Both the position numbers and the translations under genes were made by a program. From JBQCEE01 sp051960575 (GTDB lineage: Bacteria > Actinomycetota > Actinomycetes > Mycobacteriales > Jatrophihabitantaceae): a stretch of DNA of 42,385 nucleotides. Below are positions 22,863-32,184 of the stretch, one piece after another (positions within the stretch are counted from its first letter, which is position 1; the number at the start of each line of letters is the position of its first letter). Below the pieces are notes generated by a model. That model saw nothing but the letters and a program-made list of their open reading frames with translations, had not been told where the DNA came from and searched no databases. The stretch lies in assembly GCF_051960575.1 (NCBI RefSeq), contig NZ_JBQCEE010000149.1, forward strand, positions 1-42,385, written 5' to 3'.

Positions 22863-25049
22863 ATGTCGAAGAAGCCGACGCAGTCCAGGACGACCAGCAA
22901 AGGGACCGCGGCGGCGTTCGTGCCGGCCGACCGTCCGGAGAAGATCCGCAACGCGGCCCTGGTCGGGCACTCGGGTGCGGGCAAGACCACCCTCGTCGAG
23001 GCACTGCTGGCGGCGACCGGCGTGATCCCCCGCGCGGGATCGGTGGCCGAGGGCACGACGGTGAACGACCACGACCCGGTCGAGGTCGCGCAGCAACGCT
23101 CGGTCGGGCTGTCGGTGTGCCCGGTGCCCTGGGACAACGTCGTGGTCAACCTGCTCGACACCCCGGGGTACCCCGACTTCACCGGCGAGCTGCGCGCGGG
23201 GCTGCGGGCCGCCGACGCGGCGCTGTTCGTGGTGTCGGCCGCCGACGACATCGACCCGATCACGGTGTCGCTGTGGGAGGAGTGCGCGCGGCTCGGCACC
23301 CCGCGCGCCGTCGTCATCACGAAGCTGGACGCCCCGCGCGCCGACTACGAGGGCACCGTCGCCACCTGCCAGCAGCTGTTCGGCGGCGAGGACGGGCAGG
23401 ACGCGCTGCCGCTGTACCTGCCCGTCGGCGGCGGCGCCGAACAGGCCCCGACCGGGCTGGTCGGGCTGCTCACCCGCGTCCACTACGACTACTCGGACGG
23501 GTGGCCGGCGCAGGAGGCGCCGCTGCCCGACGACGTCGACCTCGTCCCGGCGCGCGCCGCCCTCATCGAGGCGATCATCAACAACAGCGAGGACGAGACC
23601 CTGCTCGAGCGCTACCTCGGCGGCGAGGAGATCGGGCTCGACGTCCTCATCGACGACCTCGAGACGGCGGTCGAGCGCGGCACGTTCTTCCCGGTGCTGC
23701 CGGTGTGCGCGACGACCGGGCTCGGACTGGCCGAACTGCTCGAGGTGCTGGCGGGCGGCTTCCCCTCCCCCGCCGAGATGTCCCCGCCGGCGGTGACCGG
23801 ACTCGACGGCGCGCCGGCGCCGGCGCTCAGCTGCGACGCGTCCGGCCCGCTGGTGGCCGAGGTGGTGCGCACGACCGTCGACCCCTACCTCGGACGTCTC
23901 TCGGTGCTGCGGCTGTTCTCGGGCACGTTGACGCCGGAGACGGCGATCCACGTGTCGGGTCACGGCGGCGCCTCGCGCGGGCACCCCGACCACGATGTCG
24001 ACGAGCGGGTCGGGCAGGTGCACTCGCCGCTGGGCGCCACGCTGCGTCCGGTCGATCGGGTGATCGCCGGCGACATCTGCGCGATCTCGCGGCTCGGCAG
24101 CGCCGAGACCGGCGACACGATCTCGGCCAAGGCGCAGCCGCTGCTGATCGAGCCGTGGGAGATGCCCGAGCCGCTGCTGCCGATCGCCGTCCAGGCCGCG
24201 ACGCGGGCGGACGAGGACGCGCTGGCCAAGGCGTTGGCGCGGCTCACGGCCGGCGACCCGACGGTGCGGGTCGAGCGGCACGCCGACACCGGCCAGCTCG
24301 TGCTGTGGTGCCTCGGCGAGGCGCACGCCGACGTCGTGCTCGAGCGGCTGCGCGCGACCGGTGCGCACGTCGAGACGGTGCCACTGCGCACCGCGGTCAT
24401 GGAGACGTTCACCGTCGAGGCACGCGGGCACGGGCGGCTGGTCAAGCAGTCGGGCGGGCACGGGCAGTTCGCGGTCTGCGACGTGATCGTCACGCCGCTG
24501 CCGCGGGGGTCGGGCGTGCAGTTCGCCGAGAAGGTCGTCGGCGGTGCCGTGCCGTCGCAGTTCATCGGCTCGGTCGAGAAGGGCGTGCGCGCGCAGCTCG
24601 CGGCGGGACTCGACCAGGCGCACATCCCGGTCACCGACGTGCTGGTGACCCTCGTCGACGGCAAGGCGCACAGCGTCGACTCGTCCGACGCCGCCTTCCA
24701 GACCGCGGGTGGGCTGGCGGTGAAGGACGCGGCCACGTCGGGCGCGCCGGCGTTGCTCGAGCCGCACGCCCGTGTCGACATCACCGTGCCGGACGCCTAC
24801 GTCGGGGCGGTCATGTCCGACCTGTCCGGCCGGCGGGCCAAGGTCACCGGCTCGGAACCCGACGCCTCGGCCCCCACGGGCATGGAGCGCACGGTCGTGC
24901 ACGCCGAGGTGCCCGACGCCGAGCTGACCCGCTACGCGATCACGCTGCGCTCGCTCACCGCCGGCACGGGCCGGTTCACCCGCGAGTTCGCGGGCTACGA
25001 CCTTGTGCCGACGACGGTGGCGTCGTCGCTGCGCCCGGTGCCTGCGTAG
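22863..25049 (+). CDS. Elongation factor G-like GTPase (EF-G2 type)
   Basis: 728-aa translational GTPase of the EF-G-like group found beside canonical EF-G in actinomycetes (compare M. tuberculosis FusA2); its role is not established. G1 is GHSGAGKTTLVEA, G3 is LDTPGYPDF and G4 is ITKLD. The switch I/G2 stretch reads QQRSVGLSV instead of the canonical ERGITI, typical of the divergent group. C-terminal EF-G domains are recognisable (GHGQFAVCDVIVTPLPRGSG, TGRFTREFAGYDLVP). The ATG at 22863 is chosen for the GGGGGGA 8 nt upstream; an ATG at 22788 would add codons with no homology. Confidence 0.9.
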   Translation: MSKKPTQSRTTSKGTAAAFVPADRPEKIRNAALVGHSGAGKTTLVEALLAATGVIPRAGSVAEGTTVNDHDPVEVAQQRSVGLSVCPVPWDNVVVNLLDTPGYPDFTGELRAGLRAADAALFVVSAADDIDPITVSLWEECARLGTPRAVVITKLDAPRADYEGTVATCQQLFGGEDGQDALPLYLPVGGGAEQAPTGLVGLLTRVHYDYSDGWPAQEAPLPDDVDLVPARAALIEAIINNSEDETLLERYLGGEEIGLDVLIDDLETAVERGTFFPVLPVCATTGLGLAELLEVLAGGFPSPAEMSPPAVTGLDGAPAPALSCDASGPLVAEVVRTTVDPYLGRLSVLRLFSGTLTPETAIHVSGHGGASRGHPDHDVDERVGQVHSPLGATLRPVDRVIAGDICAISRLGSAETGDTISAKAQPLLIEPWEMPEPLLPIAVQAATRADEDALAKALARLTAGDPTVRVERHADTGQLVLWCLGEAHADVVLERLRATGAHVETVPLRTAVMETFTVEARGHGRLVKQSGGHGQFAVCDVIVTPLPRGSGVQFAEKVVGGAVPSQFIGSVEKGVRAQLAAGLDQAHIPVTDVLVTLVDGKAHSVDSSDAAFQTAGGLAVKDAATSGAPALLEPHARVDITVPDAYVGAVMSDLSGRRAKVTGSEPDASAPTGMERTVVHAEVPDAELTRYAITLRSLTAGTGRFTREFAGYDLVPTTVASSLRPVPA

Positions 25050-25122
25050 GCGGTCGTGTCAGAGCGCCGGACATGATCGGCACGAATGGCAGAAGTCGGA
25101 CTCGTGCGCCACGCTGTGCGGC

Positions 25123-25965
25123 GTGACGAACCCCTGCGACGACGAGCCCGTCCACCCGTCGTACCCCGAGCCGCCCACGTACCCGGTGTCCAGGCCCTCG
25201 TCGCCGCCACTCGCGCGCACCGCTGCACCAACCACAGCACTTGGCCCGGGTGGATACGGCGGCGGCCCGGCCGTCTGGCCGGGGTCGCGGCTGCTGGCCC
25301 TGGGGGCCGTGACCATCGCGATGCTGCTGGTCGATCTCGGCGTCGCCGTCTGGAGCATGCACCTGTTGCTCGGGCAGAGAGACCTGCTCGATCGCGCCGA
25401 GACCGGTTCGCTCACAACATCGATGATCACCGACGCCGTGGCCGCCGCGAATCGAGCCGACCACGTGGCGCTCGTGGCGCACCTGGCGACCGCGGCGGTC
25501 TTCATCAGCTGGCTCTACGTCGCGCACCGCGCGGCGGCGAGCCAGAATCCCGGCGTCATCACGCACGGCAGCGGCTGGGCCATCGGCGGCTGGTTCGTGC
25601 CATTCCTCAATCTCGTCCGGCCGTACCAGATGACGACGGACGCCTACAACGGCGCGGTCGTGGGGCTCGGCGCACAGCCCCGGCATCGCAAGGCACGCCG
25701 GCCCGTCCAGGTCTGGTGGGGTCTGCTGCTGCTGGCCCAGATCGGTGACCGACTGGCGGCGACCGGCGACCCGACGACGCTCGACAGCGCGCGGGCGCAG
25801 AACGCGGTCGTCATGGGCGCGGAGGTCGTGTGGGTCCTCGCAGCCGTCGCCGCGATCGTCGTCGTGGCTCGCGTATCGAGCGCGTCCGACGAGCGGCGCG
25901 CCCAGCTCATCGCGCAGCGCGCCGCGGCGGTCGCCGCGGGCCACTCGTTGCCGCTGCACCCGTAG
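25123..25965 (+). CDS. DUF4328 membrane protein
   Basis: 280-aa protein with a Pro-rich cytoplasmic N-terminus (residues 1-55) and four hydrophobic segments: LLALGAVTIAMLLVDLGVAVW, LVAHLATAAVFISWLYVAH, VWWGLLLLAQIGD and VVWVLAAVAAIVVVARVS. The DUF4328 hallmark GWAIGGWFVPFLNLVRPYQ lies between the second and third. Function unknown. The GTG at 25123 begins VTNPCDDEP. It is followed after 24 nt by a single copy of the 48-bp palindrome and converges with the DUF853 gene. Confidence 0.85.
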   Translation: MTNPCDDEPVHPSYPEPPTYPVSRPSSPPLARTAAPTTALGPGGYGGGPAVWPGSRLLALGAVTIAMLLVDLGVAVWSMHLLLGQRDLLDRAETGSLTTSMITDAVAAANRADHVALVAHLATAAVFISWLYVAHRAAASQNPGVITHGSGWAIGGWFVPFLNLVRPYQMTTDAYNGAVVGLGAQPRHRKARRPVQVWWGLLLLAQIGDRLAATGDPTTLDSARAQNAVVMGAEVVWVLAAVAAIVVVARVSSASDERRAQLIAQRAAAVAAGHSLPLHP

Positions 25966-25989
25966 GTCGCGAGGCGGGTCGCCGCTCAC

Positions 25990-26037
25990 GATCTTGTGCA
26001 CGACGCACGGCAGATGCCGCGCGCCATGCACAAAGTC
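25990..26037. repeat. 48-bp palindromic element, copy B (single)
   Basis: Begins GATCTTGTGCACGACGCAC and ends TGCACAAAGTC; arms of 19 nt with 5 mismatches. It nearly fills the 83-nt gap between the convergent DUF4328 and DUF853 genes. No partner is found at plus or minus 62 bp, since both positions fall in coding sequence. Confidence 0.82.
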
Positions 26038-26048
26038 GTGGCGGGGCC

Positions 26049-27626
26049 TCAGCGGCGGCGGGTGCCGAACAGGCTCCGGGTGATCTCGCGACCGAGCGCC
26101 GAGCCGGCCGAGCGGGCGAACGAGCGGAACGCCGGGCTCTTCAGCATGCGCTCGACGCCGCCCTCCTCGTCCTTCTTCGCCTTCGGCTTCGGCGCCGGAG
26201 CCGGCGCGGCATCGGGCTGCTGCGTCGGCGCAGCGGGCGCGTCCGGCGCCGGCGCCTGCTGCAGCTTGGCGTTGAGCTTCTCGTAGGCCGACTCGCGGTC
26301 GATGCTCTGTCCGTACTTGGCCTGCAACGGTGACGACTGCACCATCGGCTGCTGCGTCGCCGGGTCGAGCTGCGCCATGAGCGAGCGCGGGGCGCGCAGC
26401 CGCGTCCACGCGACGGGGGTCGGCGCGCCCGTCTCGGAGAGCACGGTGATGATCGCCTCGCCGATGCCCAGGTGCTGCAGGTCGATCTCGAGGTCGTAGT
26501 CGTCGGTCTTCGGGTAGGTGCGCACCGCCTTCTTCAGCGCCGCGGCGTCGTCGGCGGTGAAGGCCCTCAACGCGTGTTGGACGCGGTTGCCGAGCTGCCC
26601 GAGCACCTCGTCCGGCACGTCCTGCGGGTTCTGGGTCACGAAGAAGATGCCGACGCCCTTCGAGCGGATCAGCCGCACCGTCTGCGTCACCGCCTGCAGG
26701 AACGCCTTGCTCGCGTCCGCGAAGAGCAGGTGCGCCTCGTCGAAGAAGAAGACGAGCTTCGGCTTGTCGAGGTCGCCGACCTCGGGCAGCTCGTGGAACA
26801 GGTCGGCGAGCAGCCACATCAGGAAGGTGCTGAACAGCGCCGGCTTGTCCTGCAGGCCGGCTAACTCGACGGCGGTGATCATGCCCCTGCCGTCCGGCGT
26901 CGTGCGCAGCAGGTCGGACGTCTCGAACTCGGGCTCGCCGAAGAACAGGTCGCCGCCGGCGTCCTCCAGGCCGATCAGGTCACGCAGGATCACGCCAGCC
27001 GTGGCCGCGGACAGGCCGCCGAGCTGCGCGAGGTCGCCCTTGCCCTCGTCGCTGGTGAGGTACGTGATCACCGCGCGGAGGTCCTTGAGGTCGAGCAGGC
27101 TCAACCCGGCCGAGTCGGCGAAGTGGAAGATCAGGTTGAGGCTCGACTCCTGCGTCTCGTTGAGATCGAGCACCTTGCTCAGCAGCGTCGGGCCGAAGCT
27201 GGTCATCGTCGCGCGCAGGGGCACGCCGGTCGCGGTCTGCCCGGGCACGGCACCGCCGATGACAGTGAACTCGACCGGATAGGCCTTCGGGGCCCAGCCT
27301 GTGTCGCCGGTGTCCTTGGCCCGCTGGGTGGTGCGGTCGCTCGCGGTGCCGGGCGCGGCCAGGCCGGACAGGTCGCCCTTGATGTCGGCGACGACCACGG
27401 GGACGCCGGCCGCGCTGAGCTGCTCGGTGAGTTCCTGCAACGTCTTGGTCTTGCCGGTGCCGGTGGCGCCGGCGATGAGCCCGTGGCGGTTCACCATCGC
27501 CAGCGGGATGCACACCAGCGCGTCGGGATGGGCCTGCCCGCCCAGCACCACGCTGCCGAGTTCGAGGGCCGGACCGGTCGTCGCGTAGCCGGCGGCGATC
27601 CGTGCCGCGGCGTCAGGAGTCGTCAC
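26049..27626 (-). CDS. DUF853/HerA-like P-loop ATPase
   Basis: 525-aa cytosolic ATPase of the DUF853 (YjgR) group of the HerA/FtsK superfamily; DNA or protein translocation activity is unproven. Walker A is LIAGATGTGKTKTL and Walker B is LVFFFDEAHLLF. FVTQNPQDVPDEVLGQLGNRVQHALRAFT is the conserved sensor region (read in two halves). An Ala/Pro/Lys-rich linker near residue 455 leads to a conserved C-terminal piece (LKSPAFRSFARSAGSALGREITRSLFG). The GTG at 27626 is preferred, with TAGGGT 7 nt upstream. The open frame continues to 27842 only through repeat sequence. Repeat copies lie on both sides of the gene. Confidence 0.9.
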   Translation of the reverse strand: MTTPDAAARIAAGYATTGPALELGSVVLGGQAHPDALVCIPLAMVNRHGLIAGATGTGKTKTLQELTEQLSAAGVPVVVADIKGDLSGLAAPGTASDRTTQRAKDTGDTGWAPKAYPVEFTVIGGAVPGQTATGVPLRATMTSFGPTLLSKVLDLNETQESSLNLIFHFADSAGLSLLDLKDLRAVITYLTSDEGKGDLAQLGGLSAATAGVILRDLIGLEDAGGDLFFGEPEFETSDLLRTTPDGRGMITAVELAGLQDKPALFSTFLMWLLADLFHELPEVGDLDKPKLVFFFDEAHLLFADASKAFLQAVTQTVRLIRSKGVGIFFVTQNPQDVPDEVLGQLGNRVQHALRAFTADDAAALKKAVRTYPKTDDYDLEIDLQHLGIGEAIITVLSETGAPTPVAWTRLRAPRSLMAQLDPATQQPMVQSSPLQAKYGQSIDRESAYEKLNAKLQQAPAPDAPAAPTQQPDAAPAPAPKPKAKKDEEGGVERMLKSPAFRSFARSAGSALGREITRSLFGTRRR

Positions 27627-27633
27627 GCGTCCG

Positions 27634-27639
27634 ACCCTA
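27634..27639 (-). promoter_or_regulatory. -10 box, predicted leaderless promoter
   Basis: TAGGGT on the minus strand lies 7 nt before the GTG of the DUF853 gene. No clear -35 is visible. Palindrome pair C1/C2 lies 70-180 bp further upstream. Confidence 0.45.
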
Positions 27640-27708
27640 GCGATGCGTCCCGTTCGCGCCGAGGGGTCGATCGCCCTACGTCCGCGATCTTGGGCCGGAC
27701 GCGTCCGA

Positions 27709-27756
27709 GATCGTGTGCATGGCGCGCGCAGGGCCACGCATGCCGTGCACAAGATC
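27709..27756. repeat. 48-bp palindromic element, copy C1
   Basis: Begins GATCGTGTGCATGGCGCGC and ends TGCACAAGATC; 19-nt arms with 4 mismatches. It lies in the 286-nt divergent gap between DUF853 and the nuclease pseudogene. Its centre (GCAGGGCCAC) nearly equals that of C2. Confidence 0.85.
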
Positions 27757-27770
27757 GAGCCGCCCAACCT

Positions 27771-27818
27771 GATCGTGTGCAGGAAGCGCGCAGGGGCACG
27801 CGCGCCATGCACACGATC
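27771..27818. repeat. 48-bp palindromic element, copy C2
   Basis: Begins GATCGTGTGCAGGAAGCGC and ends TGCACACGATC; 19-nt arms with 3 mismatches, centre GCAGGGGCAC. It starts 62 bp after C1, with spacer 27757-27770. The remaining 94 nt up to the pseudogene start hold no recognisable promoter. Confidence 0.85.
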
Positions 27819-27912
27819 GGAAGACTCAGGCGCGGCGTCCACAATCGGCGGCTGTCCACAGGCTGCGGGTCATCGGCCGCCCGACGGCGACGGTTTCGGC
27901 GAGCCTGCGCGC

Positions 27913-28796
27913 ATGTCACGTGACCGATCCGGACCAGGGCTGGTGTCGAGCAGCCGGGCGCTGCATGCCGAAGGGGTGCAGGCGACCGAGGCGCGAGGCG
28001 AGTTGCGGAACCGCCGCTGGCAGCGTCAGGGGCTCGCGGTCGTGCAGCACAACGGACCGCTGTCGCCTAGCAGGTCCGCGCGGTGGCGCTGGTGCACGGC
28101 GGCCCGCAGGCGGTGCTGACCGCCTTCACCGCCGGTGAGGAACTCGGGCTCGAGGGCTGGACGCGGACGCCCACCGATCTGCTCGTGCCGGCGGGCACCC
28201 GCGTGCGCAAGGGCTGCCCGGTGCCGATCACCGTCCACTTCACCGGCACGGCGCCCGTGGTCGTCGGACGCTCGCGCGTCGAGGTCCTCCCCCACGCCCT
28301 GCTGCGGGCGGCGGCCACCTTCGCGAGTGCCCGCCCGGGCTGCGGACTGCTCGCCGCCGCCGTGCAGCAGCAGCGGCTGCGTCCCGAGGAGTTGCTCGCC
28401 GCGCTCGACCGCTTCACCCGGGTGCGGCACCGCCGCCTGCTGCGGGCGGCCGTCGCGGACATCGCCGGCGGGTCGGAGGCGCTGAGCGAGATCGACTTCA
28501 TCCGGCTCTGCCGCCGCCACCATCTGCCCGAGCCGGAACGCCAGGCGGTCCGGTGCGAGCCCGATGGCCGACGGAGGTACCTCGACGCGGCGTGGCGGCG
28601 GCGCGACGGACGGCTCGTCGTGGCCGAGATCGACGGGGCGCTGCACCTACTGCCACGGCGTTGGTGGGCCGACCAGATGCGACAGAACGAGCTCGCCCTG
28701 GCCGACGCCCTCGTGCTGCGCTACCCGACCGTGCTGTTCCGCGCCGAGGAACGGACCGTCGTCGACCAGCTCCGCCGGGCGCTGCTGCTCGTCTGA
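27913..28796 (+). pseudogene. Frameshifted AbiEi-like/DUF559 endonuclease-fold gene
   Basis: Two overlapping frames encode one protein of about 294 aa. The first (ATG 27913) gives MSRDRSGPGLVSSSRALHAE up to WQRQGLAVVQHNGPLSP, the N-terminal segment usual in actinobacterial AbiEi-like/DUF559 proteins. The second picks up as QVRAVALVHGGPQAVLTAF. The join is at 28067-28070, where one missing base puts a TAG in the downstream frame. The C-terminal half has the Vsr/DUF559-like nuclease pattern RYLDAAWRRRDGRLVVAEIDG, LHLLPRRWW, DQMRQNELAL, LRYPTVLF. Downstream translation alone could start at the GTG at 28083. Pseudogene, sequence error and programmed frameshift cannot be separated here. Repeat pairs flank it on both sides. 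Confidence 0.75.
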
Positions 28797-28813
28797 CCGC
28801 GCGTCCCCATCGC

Positions 28814-28861
28814 GATCCTGTGCACGGCACGCGCACGATTCCGCGCGTCATGCACAAAATC
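28814..28861. repeat. 48-bp palindromic element, copy D1
   Basis: Begins GATCCTGTGCACGGCACGC and ends TGCACAAAATC; 19-nt arms with 5 mismatches, centre GCACGATTCC. It lies 17 nt after the nuclease pseudogene stop, in the convergent gap to ffh. Confidence 0.85.
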
Positions 28862-28875
28862 CGGTCAGTGGCCGC

Positions 28876-28923
28876 GACGTTGTGCAGGACACGCGCACGA
28901 TCCCGCGCGTCATGCACAAGATC
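28876..28923. repeat. 48-bp palindromic element, copy D2
   Basis: Begins GACGTTGTGCAGGACACGC and ends TGCACAAGATC; 19-nt arms with 4 mismatches, centre GCACGATCCC. It starts exactly 62 bp after D1, with spacer 28862-28875, and ends 26 nt from the ffh stop codon. It may also serve as a terminator. Confidence 0.85.
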
Positions 28924-28949
28924 CACTCGGACGCGCGGGGCCGGGCAGG

Positions 28950-30500
<1,551 letters not shown>

Positions 30501-30516
30501 GCGGTCCCGTCCTTCG

Positions 30517-31068
30517 TCAGTCGGCGTCTGCCAGGGTACGGCGTCGGACGCGACGCGGACGCGGGGTCGGCGGCGGCAGGGCCGCGAGCTCCGCCAGGCG
30601 TCGCCGCGCCTCGGTGCACCGCTCGACCAGGGCCTCAGCCTCAGCAGCGGTGAGTGCGCCGAAGACGTCGGTGGCGGTGCGGTGCACGATCGGCAGCATC
30701 TCGTCGACCACCCGCTGCCCCTCGGCGGTGAGCCGGACGAGGATCTTGCGCCGGTCGGTCGGGTGCGGCTCACGAGTGACGAACCCGCGCCGGACGAGGG
30801 TGTCGAGCAACGACGTGACACTGGCTGTGGTCACGAGCAGACGCTCGGCGATGACGTGCCCAGGCAGCGGCTCGCCCGCGCCCTCGAGCACCGCGAGCGC
30901 CTCGTAGGCACCGGCGGAGAGCCCGGCGACCGGTCGGCGGCGACGTTCGACCTCGTCCAGGAAGGCCGATGCGGCCCGCACGAGGTTCGCCGCGACCTCC
31001 GCCGCCGCAGGGTCGGCGCCGGGGAACTCGCGTCCGAAGTCCGCTCCGACCCGAATCGGCTGCATCAT
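30517..31068 (-). CDS. MarR-family transcriptional regulator
   Basis: 183-aa winged-helix regulator. The DNA-binding core is LSAGAYEALAVLEGAGEPLPGHVIAERLLVTTASVTSLLDTLVRRGFV (read in parts), and the wing carries the MarR signature REPHPTDRRKILVRLTAEG. The C-terminal helix for dimerisation ends in a Pro/Arg-rich tail. It is divergent from the O-methyltransferase gene across a 70-nt gap that holds a tandem operator, so it probably represses itself and that gene. ffh follows on the same strand. Confidence 0.9.
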   Translation of the reverse strand: MMQPIRVGADFGREFPGADPAAAEVAANLVRAASAFLDEVERRRRPVAGLSAGAYEALAVLEGAGEPLPGHVIAERLLVTTASVTSLLDTLVRRGFVTREPHPTDRRKILVRLTAEGQRVVDEMLPIVHRTATDVFGALTAAEAEALVERCTEARRRLAELAALPPPTPRPRRVRRRTLADAD

Positions 31069-31086
31069 CGCATCCTCGTATCATCG

Positions 31087-31117
31087 CTAGACTTCTAGCT
31101 ACTTGACTTCTAGCTAG
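31087..31117. promoter_or_regulatory. Tandem MarR operator
   Basis: Two near-identical 14-bp units (88-101 TAGACTTCTAGCTA and 103-116 TTGACTTCTAGCTA, last digits of 31 kb coordinates) repeat with a 15-bp offset. Embedded dyads are CTAGA-CT-TCTAG (31087-31098) and CTAGCTAG (31110-31117). The AT-rich block is out of character with the surrounding GC-rich DNA and overlaps the -35 of the O-methyltransferase promoter. It is the natural binding site for the adjacent MarR protein (inference). Confidence 0.7.
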
Positions 31118-31130
31118 TTCGTCCTACGCT
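31103..31130 (+). promoter_or_regulatory. Promoter of the O-methyltransferase gene
   Basis: TTGACT (31103-31108), 16 nt, TACGCT (31125-31130), then 8 nt to the ATG. The short distance predicts a leaderless or nearly leaderless transcript, and no Shine-Dalgarno is present. The -35 lies inside the second operator unit. Confidence 0.65.
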
Positions 31131-31138
31131 ACCCGTCC

Positions 31139-32143
31139 ATGGACACCCCACCGCCACCGGTCCAGATGGTGCAGTTGCTGGCCGGCTTCCAGATCTCGCA
31201 GGCGCTCTACGCCGCGGCCCGGCTCGGGCTGCCGGACGCGCTCACCGACGGCCCGCGCACCGCCGCGGAGATCGCCCACGTACGGCAGACGGACCCTGCT
31301 GCCACGAGCCGGTTGCTGCGCAGCCTTGCGTCCCTCGGCGTCTTCACCGTCGACGGCGACCGCTACGACCTCACGCCGCTCGGCCGGACGCTGACGTCCG
31401 ACTCCCCCGGCTCGATGCGCGACCTCGCGCTCATGTGGATGGAGACCCACTACGCGCCGTTCGGCGGCCTGGTCGACACCGTGCGGACCGGGGCGACCGC
31501 CGCCACGACCCACTACGGGCAGCCGTTCTTCGGCTGGCTCGCCGGGCAGCCCGAGCAGCTGCACCGGTTCGCCGGCGCGATGGCGAACCTCACCGGCGGC
31601 ATTAAACTCGGCGCGGTCGACACCCACGACTTCGGCGCGCCGCGGCGGCTCGTCGACCTCGGCGGCAGCGACGGCACCCTGCTGGCCCACGTGCTGCAGC
31701 GGCTGCCCGGCACGGAGGGTGTCGTGCTCGACCGGCCCGAGGTCGTCGTCGCCACCGAGGCACGACGCAAGGGACACGGGCTCGGTGACCGCCTCGCCGC
31801 GGTCGGCGGCGACTTCTTCGACCGCGTGCCGGCGTCCGACGCCTACCTGATCAGCATGGTGTTGCACGACTGGGACGACGAGCACGCGCTGCGGCTGCTG
31901 CAAACCGTCGCGCGCGACGCCGAACCCGGCGCGGTCGTGCACATGGTCGAGCTCGTCGTGCCGCCCGGCGCGACCCCGCACATGGCGACGATGATCGATT
32001 TGACCATGCTCGGCATGCTCGACGGCCGCGAGCGGCGCGAGGACGAGTTCCGCACCCTCGTCGAGGCCGCCGGGCTGGTGTTCGGCGGGGTGGAGACGAC
32101 CCCGACGCCGATCAGCGTGCTCACCGCGAGGGTGCCGGGCTGA
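31139..32143 (+). CDS. SAM-dependent O-methyltransferase (methyltransferase_2 type)
   Basis: 334-aa small-molecule O-methyltransferase of the plant COMT/polyketide-tailoring type. The N-terminal winged-helix dimerisation domain reads VQLLAGFQISQALYAAARLGLPDALTDGP. The SAM-binding motif is LVDLGGSDGTLLAHVL with the acidic VVLDRPEVV. ISMVLHDWDDEHALRLL supplies the expected catalytic His in HDWDD. The substrate is unknown and no biosynthetic cluster surrounds it. Divergent control by MarR suggests a role in handling a phenolic or toxic compound, possibly the MarR ligand (inference). Confidence 0.88.
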   Translation: MDTPPPPVQMVQLLAGFQISQALYAAARLGLPDALTDGPRTAAEIAHVRQTDPAATSRLLRSLASLGVFTVDGDRYDLTPLGRTLTSDSPGSMRDLALMWMETHYAPFGGLVDTVRTGATAATTHYGQPFFGWLAGQPEQLHRFAGAMANLTGGIKLGAVDTHDFGAPRRLVDLGGSDGTLLAHVLQRLPGTEGVVLDRPEVVVATEARRKGHGLGDRLAAVGGDFFDRVPASDAYLISMVLHDWDDEHALRLLQTVARDAEPGAVVHMVELVVPPGATPHMATMIDLTMLGMLDGRERREDEFRTLVEAAGLVFGGVETTPTPISVLTARVPG

Positions 32144-32184
32144 GCGGGTGACGCATCCACCTCGCGGGTGACGGCTCCGGCCCG

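Noticed and set aside
22791..24902. 703-codon open frame antisense to the EF-G-like gene
   Set aside because: Arg/Asp/Gly-rich composition with no motifs; a by-product of GC-rich codons in the true gene, which has all GTPase motifs.
27627..27842. N-terminal extension of the DUF853 protein
   Set aside because: It reads through palindromes C1 and C2; the GTG at 27626 has a -10 box and matches the family start.
28797..28949. Palindromes D1 and D2 as simple ffh/pseudogene terminators only
   Set aside because: The same 48-bp unit and 62-bp pairing also occur in a divergent gap (27.7 kb) and a tandem gap (17.3 kb), so termination alone does not explain the family.
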